A stretch of DNA of 64,000 nt from Acidobacteriota bacterium (GTDB lineage Bacteria > Acidobacteriota > Blastocatellia > Pyrinomonadales > Pyrinomonadaceae). The stretch is taken from positions 3,234,001-3,298,000 of the forward strand of contig CP065003.1 in assembly GCA_016700175.1 (NCBI GenBank), given 5' to 3'. Shown here one piece after another: positions 42,400 through 51,330 of the stretch. A program made the translations under genes and the position numbers. The notes beneath the pieces were generated by a model. The model was not told where the DNA came from. It saw only the letters and a list, made by a program, of their open reading frames with translations, and did no database searches. Positions within the stretch are counted from its first letter, which is position 1. Every line of letters begins with the position of its first letter.

Positions 42400-43242
42400 C
42401 TACCTCTTCCCCTCAATCGATGGACTGACCGGCCCGGAGTTCGGTTCAGCCTTGGCCCTCGCGATCGCGATGAATGTCTTTAGCGACTCGAGGTCAAGCG
42501 CCCCCGGGATCAGCTGATCGCCGACGATGTATGCCGGAGTTCCGTTGATAGAAAGGGACGCGGCCAGCTGCAGGTTCCGGTTGATCTGATCCGAAAGTTC
42601 CGGATCGGCCATGTCCTTTCGCAGTATTGCGAAGTCAAGTCCGAGCTTTTGGGAGATCTGCCTGATACCGCCTTCGCCGGTCGAATCCGTTGTCAGCAAT
42701 TCGTTGTGAAAATCCAGATACTTGCCTTGTCGTTTCGCGGCAAGCGCCGCCAAAGCCGCGGTATGCGACTGCATTCCGAGGATGGGAAATTCCTTGAAGA
42801 TGATCCGGACGCCGGGATCGGATTCGGCAATGCTCTGCAGATGTGGAAGCGTGCTTCGGCAGTAGCCGCAGTTGTAGTCGAGGAAAACCACGACCGAAAC
42901 GTCTCCGGCCGCATTCCCGGCGACCGGCGAGTCGGGATCTGCGTAAAGCTGTTGCCGGTTCGCTTTCAGGCTCTCCGCGATCCTCAACTCCTTTTCGCGT
43001 TGTTCCTGGAGTTCCAGCGCCTGCATCGCGTCGCGTATGACGGAGGGATTCCTGATCAGGTAGTCGCTGACGATCTTCTCGATCGCCGACCTTTCCATTC
43101 CTGAAAATACATCCGGGCCCGCGCCTGGCTTATCTTCGACAGTTACCGAGACGGGCTGTTGTCCGAAGGCACTGCCGAAAGTCGCCAGCGCGATGACGAG
43201 GACGAAAAAGAAACGACGACTGACTACCGATATTGGCTTCAT
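42400..43242 (-). CDS. Exported DsbA-family thiol oxidoreductase
   Basis: This 280-residue protein has a signal peptide (GSAFGQQ end near 29). A charged helical N-terminal extension (about 45-100) precedes the thioredoxin fold with CGYC at 125-128 and the cis-proline loop NGTPAY near 238. It resembles the Com1/ScsC-like group of DsbA proteins, which oxidise or isomerise disulfides in the periplasm, the N-terminal helix often giving oligomers. It lies 106 bp upstream of the Cys-rich protein gene on the same strand, a plausible substrate. AAGGAG precedes ATG 43242; the ORF extends further up without sense. Confidence 0.9.
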   Translation of the reverse strand: MKPISVVSRRFFFVLVIALATFGSAFGQQPVSVTVEDKPGAGPDVFSGMERSAIEKIVSDYLIRNPSVIRDAMQALELQEQREKELRIAESLKANRQQLYADPDSPVAGNAAGDVSVVVFLDYNCGYCRSTLPHLQSIAESDPGVRIIFKEFPILGMQSHTAALAALAAKRQGKYLDFHNELLTTDSTGEGGIRQISQKLGLDFAILRKDMADPELSDQINRNLQLAASLSINGTPAYIVGDQLIPGALDLESLKTFIAIARAKAEPNSGPVSPSIEGKR

Positions 43243-43398
43243 GATCTCAGGCTCCTTGTGACAGCTGGCGAGCGATGCCTGTCCGGCTATCCCGGCCGGG
43301 ATCAACGCCGCCGTTGATTTTTGCTGCTCTACCTCACTCAACGACGTTTGCCGACAAAAAAGACCATTCCTATGTGAATAAATTGTGGGCGGCAAGCG

Positions 43399-43570
43399 AA
43401 GGCAAAAACGCGACGGTCAGGGAGCGTGCCGACGGGAAGTACTGAGTGAAGAGTACTGAGTACTGAGTTGCGGAACCCCGTGCGTAAGCGAGGGGCGGCG
43501 AGTATTCGAAGAATCGTTGAATTTTGACGCTGCACCGCTCGAGCACTCCCGGCTCCTACGGAGTCGAAGA
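43399..43570. repeat. Family C repeat and a family A scrap
   Basis: AACGCGACGGTCAGGGAGCG, GAAGTACTGAGTGAAGAGTA and GCGGAACCCCGTGCGTAAGC occur here; the same strings appear near 55620-55730 and 63540-63760. GGCTCCTACGGAG with GAAGAAG at 43550 is the right tip of a family A element. The remaining part of the 43243-43753 spacer is unremarkable. Confidence 0.6.
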
Positions 43571-43753
43571 AGATCTTCTTTGCATGGGATCTGAATCCCT
43601 GTTTGCGATTATTGGCGCCTTAGATTGCGACCTGCGTCACAGAACGGGCTTCACAAATCTGCAAAAATGCTCTTATTGGGACCAAATGCGGCCTCCGGAA
43701 AACCTGAAAGATAACTAGCTGAGACATTAGATCCAGACAGGCTCTCTCGTCAG

Positions 43754-45391
43754 ATGACTTCTCTAAAGACCGACCGGACCACGAAGCCGGACCTAGCCGA
43801 TCACGCGGCCGGAACGGGACCGGCACGCGTGAAGCGTCCGGTGTATGTAGATTTCTTTCCTCCCTGCAACCGGGCTTGTCCGGCCGGAGAAAACATCCAG
43901 GCATGGCTCGATCCGGCGCAGGCCGGGAAGTACAAGTCAGCCTGGGAGAAGCTTGTCGAAGAGAACCCTCTGCCGGCGATCCACGGCCGCGTCTGTTATC
44001 ACCCGTGCGAGGAGTCCTGCAACAGGGCGTCGCTGGACAGCTCGGTGAGCATACACTCCGTCGAGAGGTTTCTAGGCGACAAGGCGAACGAGGAAGGATG
44101 GCAGTTCCCGAAGCCCGGGAGATCGACGGGTAAAAGGATACTCGTTGTCGGAGCCGGACCCAGCGGGCTTTCCGCCGCTTACCACCTGGCGAGACTGGGT
44201 CACGAGGTAGAGGTTTTCGAGGCGGGTCCCGTCGCCGGCGGAATGATGAACTTCGGGATTCCTGCCTATCGCTTGCCGCGGGATGTACTGAAAGCCGAAA
44301 CGGACCGAATAGAATCGCTCGGCGTTTCCTTCACATTCGACAAGAAGGTGACCAATGTAGAGGCCGAGATGTCAGCCGGCAACTTCGACGCGGTCTTCAT
44401 AGCGGTTGGAGCGCACATCGGCAAGAAGATCGATATCCCTGCGCGCGACGCCGGAAAAATACTCGACGCGGTCACATTCCTCAGGGACGTCGAGCTTGGA
44501 AATGCCCCGAGACTGGGCAGACGTGTGGCCGTCTACGGCGGCGGCAACACCGCGATGGACGCCGCCCGCACGGCGAAGCGGCTGGGGGCCGAAGAGGCGC
44601 TGATCATCTACCGAAGGGATCGCGAGCATATGCCCGCGCACGATTTCGAGGCCGATGAGGCACTGAGCGAGGGGATCAAGATCCACTGGCTCCGCACGAT
44701 CAAGAACCTTGAATCGACTTCGATAACGGTTGAAGAGATGAGGGTCGAGGATGGTCGCCCGGTTCCAACCGGCAATTTCGAGACTCTCGAGGCGGATTCG
44801 GTCGTCCTGGCCCTCGGTCAGAACACGGATACCGATTTCCTGCGGTCCGTCCCGGGGATCGAATTCGCGGATGACGGGACGGTGATCGTCGATCGGGGAA
44901 TGATGACCGGGCGGGAAGGGATTTTCGCCGGCGGCGACATGGTGCCGAGTGAACGTACCGTGACGGTCGCGGTCGGACACGGCAAGAAGGCGGCTCGTAA
45001 TATCGACGCATGGCTGAACGGAACGGCCTACGAAAAACCGGCGAACAATCCGCTGGTCCAGATCGACAAGCTTCAGGTCTGGTTCAAAACCAGCGCAGAA
45101 GCGAAGGAGCAGCCCTCCAGGACACCCGGGGAGGCGGTCGCGGGATTTGAGGAAATAGTCTCCGGTCTTAGCGAGGAGGAAGCCCGATTCGAAGCCCAGA
45201 GGTGTCTTTCCTGCGGCAATTGCTTCGAGTGCGACGGATGTTTCGGCGCCTGTCCTGAGGACGCCGTGATCAAGCTCGGGCCCGGCAAGAGGTACAAGTT
45301 CAACTACAGTTTGTGCACCGGATGCGGCGTCTGTTACGAACAGTGCCCGTGTCACGCTATCGATATGATCCCGGAGCCTCTCGATCAGTAA
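43754..45391 (+). CDS. GltD/NfnB-like FAD-NAD(P) oxidoreductase with 4Fe-4S clusters
   Basis: This 545-residue protein resembles glutamate synthase small subunit and related electron-transfer flavoproteins. N-terminal cysteines lie in PCNRACPAGENI and GRVCYHPCEESCNR (about 37-90). The FAD site is GAGPSGLSAAYHLARLG (about 133) and the NAD(P) site GGGNTAMDAARTAKRLG (about 258). GEGIFAGGD-like GREGIFAGGD follows. The C-terminus adds a two-cluster ferredoxin domain (CLSCGNCFECDGCFGACP; CTGCGVCYEQCPCHA). No GltB partner is present; PFOR follows after 2 bp, so the protein probably moves electrons between ferredoxin or PFOR and NAD(P). This role is inference. Confidence 0.9.
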   Translation: MTSLKTDRTTKPDLADHAAGTGPARVKRPVYVDFFPPCNRACPAGENIQAWLDPAQAGKYKSAWEKLVEENPLPAIHGRVCYHPCEESCNRASLDSSVSIHSVERFLGDKANEEGWQFPKPGRSTGKRILVVGAGPSGLSAAYHLARLGHEVEVFEAGPVAGGMMNFGIPAYRLPRDVLKAETDRIESLGVSFTFDKKVTNVEAEMSAGNFDAVFIAVGAHIGKKIDIPARDAGKILDAVTFLRDVELGNAPRLGRRVAVYGGGNTAMDAARTAKRLGAEEALIIYRRDREHMPAHDFEADEALSEGIKIHWLRTIKNLESTSITVEEMRVEDGRPVPTGNFETLEADSVVLALGQNTDTDFLRSVPGIEFADDGTVIVDRGMMTGREGIFAGGDMVPSERTVTVAVGHGKKAARNIDAWLNGTAYEKPANNPLVQIDKLQVWFKTSAEAKEQPSRTPGEAVAGFEEIVSGLSEEEARFEAQRCLSCGNCFECDGCFGACPEDAVIKLGPGKRYKFNYSLCTGCGVCYEQCPCHAIDMIPEPLDQ

Positions 45392-45393
45392 CA

Positions 45394-48300
45394 ATGGCCG
45401 CTAAAAGAAACAAGGTGATGACCGTCGACGGCAACGAAGCCGCCGCTTACGTCGCATACCGGGTCAACGAGGTCTGTGCGATCTATCCGATCACTCCATC
45501 GTCGCCGATGGCGGAACTCGCCGACGAATGGTCCGCGAAGGGTGTGACGAACATTTGGGGGAACCGTCCGGAGGTTATCGAGATGCAAAGCGAGGGCGGA
45601 GCGGCGGGCGCCGTTCACGGTGCCCTCCAGGCGGGCTCGCTGACCACCACTTTCACGGCATCGCAGGGCCTGATGCTGATGATCCCCAATATGTACAAGA
45701 TCGCGGGCGAGCTGACTCCGACGGTGTTTCACGTCGCGGCCCGCTCGCTCTCCGCCCAGGCGCTTTCCATTTTCGGGGACCATCAGGACGTGATGGCCGC
45801 ACGCACGACAGGCTTCGCGCTGCTTGCATCTTCCAGCGTTCAGGAAGCGCACGATCTCGCGCTCGTCGCCCAGGCGGCGACGCTTAGATCGCGGATCCCT
45901 TTCATTCATTTCTTCGACGGCTTTCGAACTTCACACGAGGTCAGCAAGATCGACGTCATTCCGGACGAAACGATCCGGGCGATGATCGACGACAGGCTGG
46001 TGCTCGCGCACCGTGCGCGCGCGCTCAATCCCGACAACCCGTTCATCCGCGGTACGGCGCAGAACCCGGACGTTTACTTTCAGGGACGCGAAACGGTCAA
46101 CCCCTTCTATTCGGCAGTTCCCGGGATTCTCAAAGAAGAGATGGGGAGGTTCGCCGAGCTTACGGGCCGGGATTATCTTCCCGTAACGCATTTCGGGGCG
46201 GCGGATGCGGAACGGGTGATAGTGATCATCGGCTCGGGAGCGGAGACCGCGATCGAAACTGCGGAGTTCTTGTGCGGCAAGGGAGAAAAGACTGGCGTGG
46301 TGAAGATCAGCCTCTGCAGGCCATTCCCCGTTGACGACCTCCTGAAGTCGGTCCCCGAGTCGGTGACGAAGATCGCGGTCCTCGACAGGACCAAAGAACC
46401 TGGAGCGACCGGAGAGCCGCTCTATCAGGATGTGGCGGTCGCGTTTGCCGAGGCATTCTCCTCGGGACGTTTGAAGACTATGCCCTGCATCGTGGGCGGC
46501 CGGTACGGGCTGTCGTCAAAGGAATTCACGCCGGCGATGGTCAATGCGGTGTTCGAGAATCTCTCGGAGGACGAACCGAAGAACCACTTCACGGCGGGTA
46601 TCACCGACGATGTCGGCGGCACAAGCCTCGAAGTCGACGGATCGTTCCGGCTCGACGATCCGGGGTGGACTGAGGCGCTCTTCTTCGGACTCGGGGCGGA
46701 CGGCACCGTCGGTGCAAACAAGAACAGCATCAAGATCATCGGCGAGAACACGGACCTTTACGCGCAGGGCTATTTTGTCTACGACTCCAAGAAATCCGGT
46801 GCCAAGACCGTTTCGCACCTCAGGTTCGGAAAGGCCCCGGTGAGGGCTCCGTACCTTATTGCAAGCGCGGACTTTGTTGCGTGCCACCAGTACAACTTCG
46901 TGGAAAAGGAAGAGATGCTCGGGTTCGCCAAAACCGGCGCGACGTTCCTTTTGAACACGTCTCATGACCCTGAAGAAGTTTGGGGCAAACTCCCCGGAAG
47001 AGTACAGGAGCACATACTTGAAAAAGGACTGAAGTTCTTTGTCATCGACGCGGCAAGGGTGGCCCGCGAAACCGGGATGGCGGGCCGGATCAACACGATC
47101 ATGCAGACCTGCTTCTTCGCGCTTTCCGGAGTCCTGCCGCGTGACGAGGCTATCGCGGAGATCAAGAAGGCCATCGAGAAGACGTACTCGAAAAAGGGCA
47201 GGCCGGTCGTCGAAAAGAACTTCGAAGCGGTCGATCGAACGCTCGAGAACTTGTTCGAGGTAAACGTGCCGGCTGCGGTTACCGCCGGGACGCGACAGGA
47301 CACAGGCATTCCGGAATCCGCTCCGGATTTTGTCCGAAATGTGACACGAATGATGATCGAGGGACGCGGCGACGCGATACCTGTCGGTGCAATGCCGGTC
47401 GACGGCACGTTTCCGAGCGGCACCGCGAAGTTCGAAAAAAGGAATGTCGCAGACCGCGCCGCCGTCTGGGAGCCGGATATATGCATCCAGTGTGGGAACT
47501 GCGGATTCGTGTGCCCGCACAGCGTCATACGGTCAAAGTTCTATCACTCCGAGAATCTCGAAGGGGCTCCGGAGGGTTTCAAGTCGGCCCCGATCAACGC
47601 CCGCGGATTTCCCGAAACGAAGTATTCGCTTCAGGTGTATGTGGAAGACTGCACGGCCTGCAATCTCTGCTACGACGTGTGTCCCGTGACCGACCGTTCC
47701 GGAGGAGGCCGGGCAATAAACGTGCTTAGGAAGCCCGAGGACCTTTCGAACGAACGGGAGAAGCTCGCCTTTTTCGAATCGCTGCCGAACATAACGCGAA
47801 GCGAGGTGAATTTCTCGACGGTTCACGGCGTGCAGTTTCTGGAGCCGTATTTCGAATTTTCCGGCGCCTGCGCAGGTTGCGGCGAAACGCCTTATATAAA
47901 GGTAATGACACAGTTGTTCGGGGATCGCCTGGTGGTGGCGAACGCGACAGGATGTTCATCGATATATGGCGGCAATCTTCCGACGACTCCCTGGACGAAG
48001 GACGTCGAAGGAAGAGGACCCGCGTGGTCGAACTCGCTGTTCGAGGACAATGCCGAGTTCGGGCTCGGGATGCGGCTCTCGGCCGACAAACAGCTCGCGG
48101 TCGCGCTGGATCTTCTCGAGAAGATGAAGCCCGACCTGGGGGCGGAGCTGGCGGACGCGTTGGCAGGCTCGCCGCAGGAACTCGAGAGCGAGATCGTAGA
48201 GCAGAGGGTGCGAGTCGCGGCGCTCAAGACGAAGCTGGCCGAGATCGGTTCCGATGACGCGATGCTCTTGCTTTCGCTTGCCGATCAACTGGTCCGCAGG

Positions 48301-48972
48301 TCTGTCTGGATCGTAGGCGGGGACGGCTGGGCTTACGACATTGGCTCGGCGGGGCTGGATCACGTGCTCGCCAGCGGCAGGAACGTCAATGTCCTGGTAC
48401 TGGACACGGAGGTCTATTCGAACACCGGCGGACAGATGTCAAAGGCGACGCCGACCGCCGCGTCTGCAAAGTTCGCTGCCGCTGGCAAGCGGGTCGGGAA
48501 GAAGGACCTTGCGCTGCAGGCCATCTCGTACGGAACCGTCTATGTCGCCCAGGTCGCTATGGGTGCGAATCCTCAGCAGACGCTCCTCGCGATGCGAGAA
48601 GCGGAGGCATACGACGGACCTTCGCTCGTCCTGGCGTACAGCCATTGCATCGCGCACGGGATCAATATGGAGAAAGGCCTGCGTCAGCAAAAACTCGCTG
48701 TCGACTGCGGTTACTGGCCGCTGATCCGCTACAATCCCGTGCTCCGGCGAGAAGGACTGACCCCGTTCGTGCTCGATTCGACACGACCCTCGATACCGCT
48801 TCGCGACTACGCGTACAACGAGCTTCGCTACAAAATGCTGACCCAGACAGACCCTGTGGAAGCCGAGAAATTGATGAAGCTCGCGCAGGAATTGGTAGAC
48901 CTTCGATGGAAGACATACGAGGAGATGGCCGGTTACGGGGCGGGTTCGTTCGCGCCGGTCGCCTTACCGTAG
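45394..48972 (+). CDS. nifJ: Pyruvate:ferredoxin (flavodoxin) oxidoreductase, single-chain
   Basis: This 1192-residue protein has all PFOR domains in order. An N-terminal pyrimidine-binding domain (EVCAIYPITPSSPMAELADEW), gamma domain (about 420-620), 2x4Fe-4S ferredoxin domain (CIQCGNCGFVCPH and CTACNLCYDVCPV, about 693-770) and TPP domain with CAGCGETPY, GDGWAYDIGSAGLDHV and NTGGQMSKATPT. It oxidises pyruvate with CoA to acetyl-CoA, CO2 and reduced ferredoxin, and may run in reverse. The ATG at 45394 lies 2 bp after the flavoprotein stop, showing tight coupling. It may interact with the flavoprotein upstream. Confidence 0.96.
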   Translation: MAAKRNKVMTVDGNEAAAYVAYRVNEVCAIYPITPSSPMAELADEWSAKGVTNIWGNRPEVIEMQSEGGAAGAVHGALQAGSLTTTFTASQGLMLMIPNMYKIAGELTPTVFHVAARSLSAQALSIFGDHQDVMAARTTGFALLASSSVQEAHDLALVAQAATLRSRIPFIHFFDGFRTSHEVSKIDVIPDETIRAMIDDRLVLAHRARALNPDNPFIRGTAQNPDVYFQGRETVNPFYSAVPGILKEEMGRFAELTGRDYLPVTHFGAADAERVIVIIGSGAETAIETAEFLCGKGEKTGVVKISLCRPFPVDDLLKSVPESVTKIAVLDRTKEPGATGEPLYQDVAVAFAEAFSSGRLKTMPCIVGGRYGLSSKEFTPAMVNAVFENLSEDEPKNHFTAGITDDVGGTSLEVDGSFRLDDPGWTEALFFGLGADGTVGANKNSIKIIGENTDLYAQGYFVYDSKKSGAKTVSHLRFGKAPVRAPYLIASADFVACHQYNFVEKEEMLGFAKTGATFLLNTSHDPEEVWGKLPGRVQEHILEKGLKFFVIDAARVARETGMAGRINTIMQTCFFALSGVLPRDEAIAEIKKAIEKTYSKKGRPVVEKNFEAVDRTLENLFEVNVPAAVTAGTRQDTGIPESAPDFVRNVTRMMIEGRGDAIPVGAMPVDGTFPSGTAKFEKRNVADRAAVWEPDICIQCGNCGFVCPHSVIRSKFYHSENLEGAPEGFKSAPINARGFPETKYSLQVYVEDCTACNLCYDVCPVTDRSGGGRAINVLRKPEDLSNEREKLAFFESLPNITRSEVNFSTVHGVQFLEPYFEFSGACAGCGETPYIKVMTQLFGDRLVVANATGCSSIYGGNLPTTPWTKDVEGRGPAWSNSLFEDNAEFGLGMRLSADKQLAVALDLLEKMKPDLGAELADALAGSPQELESEIVEQRVRVAALKTKLAEIGSDDAMLLLSLADQLVRRSVWIVGGDGWAYDIGSAGLDHVLASGRNVNVLVLDTEVYSNTGGQMSKATPTAASAKFAAAGKRVGKKDLALQAISYGTVYVAQVAMGANPQQTLLAMREAEAYDGPSLVLAYSHCIAHGINMEKGLRQQKLAVDCGYWPLIRYNPVLRREGLTPFVLDSTRPSIPLRDYAYNELRYKMLTQTDPVEAEKLMKLAQELVDLRWKTYEEMAGYGAGSFAPVALP

Positions 48973-48983
48973 GAGGAAAGTAG

Positions 48984-49982
48984 ATGACCGATATCAGAAC
49001 TACCTATATGGGCCTGGAGCTCCGCACACCGGTGGTCGTGTCGGCAAACCCGCTGTCCCAGAAAGTGGAAAACATTGTCGCGATGGAAGACGCCGGAGCG
49101 GGCGCCGTGGTCCTGTTCTCGTTGTTCGAGGAACAGATACGCAAGGAAACGGCGGTGGTCGAAGAGGTCGGTCTTGCAACGAGCAACGTCTTTGCGGAAG
49201 CCGCCGATTATTTTCCGGCTCTGGAGGACTATCCCGTCGGAACCGCGAGGTACCTTGAAATAATCAGGCAGGCGAAAGACCGGGTCGACATACCCGTGAT
49301 CGCAAGTCTCAACGGCGTTACCCCGGAAGGGTGGATCGAGTACGCGCGCGAGATCGAACAGGCGGGCGCGGACGCGCTCGAAATGAACATATATTTCATA
49401 CCGGCCGACATACGGCTCACGCCCGAGGAAGTAGAGAAAAGGTACGTTGACATTACCTCGGCGGTGAGGGAAACCGTCGATATCCCGATCGCTGTAAAGC
49501 TCAATCCATATTTTTCCTCGATCGGAAATATCTCGGACCGGCTTCAGAAGGCAGGAGCCGACGGCCTCGTGCTCTTCAACCGCTTTTATCAGCCGGATTT
49601 TGATATTGACGAGTTGAAAGCTGTACCAAACCTGGATCTGAGCCATCCGTCGGAAATACGCCTTCCGCTTCTCTGGATCGCCGTTCTCTACGGCAGGCTC
49701 GCGGTCTCGCTGGCGGCGACGACCGGGATCCACGGCGCGCGCGAACTGATCAAATACCTTCTTGCCGGAGCCGATGTCGGAATGGTCGCTTCTGCGATCC
49801 TAGGTCACGGGATTCCCTGGATCACCGACATCCTCGATGATCTCAAGAGGTATATGAACGAAATGCAGTTCGCCTCGGTCGGAGCATTCAAGGGTTCAAT
49901 GAGCCAGAGGCACATCTCCGACCCGACCGCCTACGAGCGGGCGAACTATATCCAGATCGTCGAAGGCAAAGAGTGGAGGTAG
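48984..49982 (+). CDS. Dihydroorotate dehydrogenase-like flavoprotein
   Basis: This 332-residue TIM-barrel protein belongs to the DHOD/PreA superfamily that binds FMN: TTYMGLELRTPVVVSANPL at the start, IASLNGVTPEGWIEYAREIE, IAVKLNPYF with the conserved K-L-N, and a final GADVGMVASAILGHG phosphate site. Genuine pyrimidine synthesis genes do not surround it; it follows PFOR with an excellent GGAGG ribosome-binding site. NCBI-type annotation calls such proteins dihydroorotate dehydrogenase-like. With the GltD-like protein it resembles the two halves of PreAT dihydropyrimidine dehydrogenase, separated by PFOR. Confidence 0.88.
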   Translation: MTDIRTTYMGLELRTPVVVSANPLSQKVENIVAMEDAGAGAVVLFSLFEEQIRKETAVVEEVGLATSNVFAEAADYFPALEDYPVGTARYLEIIRQAKDRVDIPVIASLNGVTPEGWIEYAREIEQAGADALEMNIYFIPADIRLTPEEVEKRYVDITSAVRETVDIPIAVKLNPYFSSIGNISDRLQKAGADGLVLFNRFYQPDFDIDELKAVPNLDLSHPSEIRLPLLWIAVLYGRLAVSLAATTGIHGARELIKYLLAGADVGMVASAILGHGIPWITDILDDLKRYMNEMQFASVGAFKGSMSQRHISDPTAYERANYIQIVEGKEWR

Positions 49983-50221
49983 TCTCCTGCGGCGGACCCA
50001 CCCGGCCGTCGTGTTGGCCGGAAAACATTGCCGAACGCCGTGAAGACCGCCGGATCCGGCTTGTCGATTGTCGTTTCTCCGTTGTATCTTCTTGTCGGCG
50101 AATTCCAATCCCCCCTACCAGCATCTCGCTCTGTATTCCTGACCCGGACCGAAGGGCCCGAGGCAGGGTCGGCACCGATCCATCGAGCGGCGAGATAACT
50201 CCAGCCAAATAGGAAGGAACA

Positions 50222-51283
50222 ATGAAACTGTTCAAAAAGATTCTCAAGATCGCGGGGATCTCCCTGCTCTTGATCATCACCGTGCCGATCTTGATCGGCC
50301 TGGCCCTTAAATTCTTTGCGAATGCGGAGCCGCCGCCGGGCAAGCTCGTCGATGTCGGAGGCTACAAGCTGCACATCAACTGCGTAGGGCCGACACAGCC
50401 TACCGACGAGGATCTTCCGACCGTAGTCATCGAGGCCGGCGCCGGGACCGCGTCCCCGAACTACTATCTGATCCTGAACGGAGTCGCGGAGAAGACGAAG
50501 GTCTGCATTTATGACCGTGCGGGACTCGCCTGGAGCGAGGAAAGCAACCTGCCGCGGGACGCCAAGACGATCTCGAACGCGCTTCACACACTGCTCGACA
50601 AGGAAGGCATCGAGCGCCCGTTTGTCTTCGCCGGCCACTCGATCGCGGGTCTGTATATGCGCGATTATGTCGAGCGTTACCCCGAAGACGTCGCCGGCCT
50701 TGTCTTTCTCGACCCCAGCCATCCGGATCAGCTAGCACGCGGGGGAGTGTCCAAAGCGCAGACGGAAGAGATGATCGCGTCGGCAAAGACAATGATCTCG
50801 ATAGTGCAATGGCTGAACACCCTGGGACTGACCGAGTTATACAACCCGGTCGTGCAGATGAGCCCCGACTACGCCGCGGCCCCCGAAGACGTTCAAAGAC
50901 AGCTGGATTACCTCTCTAAACGGCCGACGGCCTTCGACGCCGGGTTCGCCGAACTGGACGGGTTTGACGCTGCCGGGAAGCAGGCGGCGTTGAACAAGAG
51001 CCTCGGCGACAGGCCGGTCATCGTGATCTCAGCAACTCAGCCTTTGCCGGACGGGATCCTTCCGGAAGGGGTCTCGAAGGAGAAGTTCCAGGCGGAGTTC
51101 GTGAAGCTTCACGTCGAGATCGCGGCATTGTCTGCCAGGGGCGAACATATAAAGATCGACACCGCCGACCACATGGGGTTGATCACTAACAAGGACAATG
51201 CGGCGAAGGCAGTGCCCTACATCATCAAGGTGGCGAGGGAATCCAAGAAGAAAATGGAGCCGCCGTTGAAGCCTGAAGAGTGA
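50222..51283 (+). CDS. Membrane-anchored alpha/beta hydrolase
   Basis: This 353-residue protein has an N-terminal transmembrane helix (about 11-33). The hydrolase domain contains VVIEAGAGTAS, nucleophile elbow GHSIAG, LVFLDPSHPDQ and final ADHMGLIT histidine. It is a relative of the gene at 37647. GGAAGG precedes the ATG by 4 nt. Its place 47 bp before the beta-lactamase/VanX gene on the same strand suggests a shared transcript. Substrate unknown. Confidence 0.86.
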   Translation: MKLFKKILKIAGISLLLIITVPILIGLALKFFANAEPPPGKLVDVGGYKLHINCVGPTQPTDEDLPTVVIEAGAGTASPNYYLILNGVAEKTKVCIYDRAGLAWSEESNLPRDAKTISNALHTLLDKEGIERPFVFAGHSIAGLYMRDYVERYPEDVAGLVFLDPSHPDQLARGGVSKAQTEEMIASAKTMISIVQWLNTLGLTELYNPVVQMSPDYAAAPEDVQRQLDYLSKRPTAFDAGFAELDGFDAAGKQAALNKSLGDRPVIVISATQPLPDGILPEGVSKEKFQAEFVKLHVEIAALSARGEHIKIDTADHMGLITNKDNAAKAVPYIIKVARESKKKMEPPLKPEE

Positions 51284-51330
51284 CGAGACGAAGGCCGGAC
51301 AGAAGGAAACAGCGTTAAAGGAGATCTGTT

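Noticed and set aside
44372..45394. Minus-strand open frame of 340 codons
   Set aside because: Shadow of the GltD-like gene; frames of this kind follow from GC-rich codon use.
48984..49982. True dihydroorotate dehydrogenase of pyrimidine synthesis
   Set aside because: The gene follows PFOR, no pyr genes are near, and the sequence fits the DHOD-like branch better; the pathway assignment is therefore withheld.
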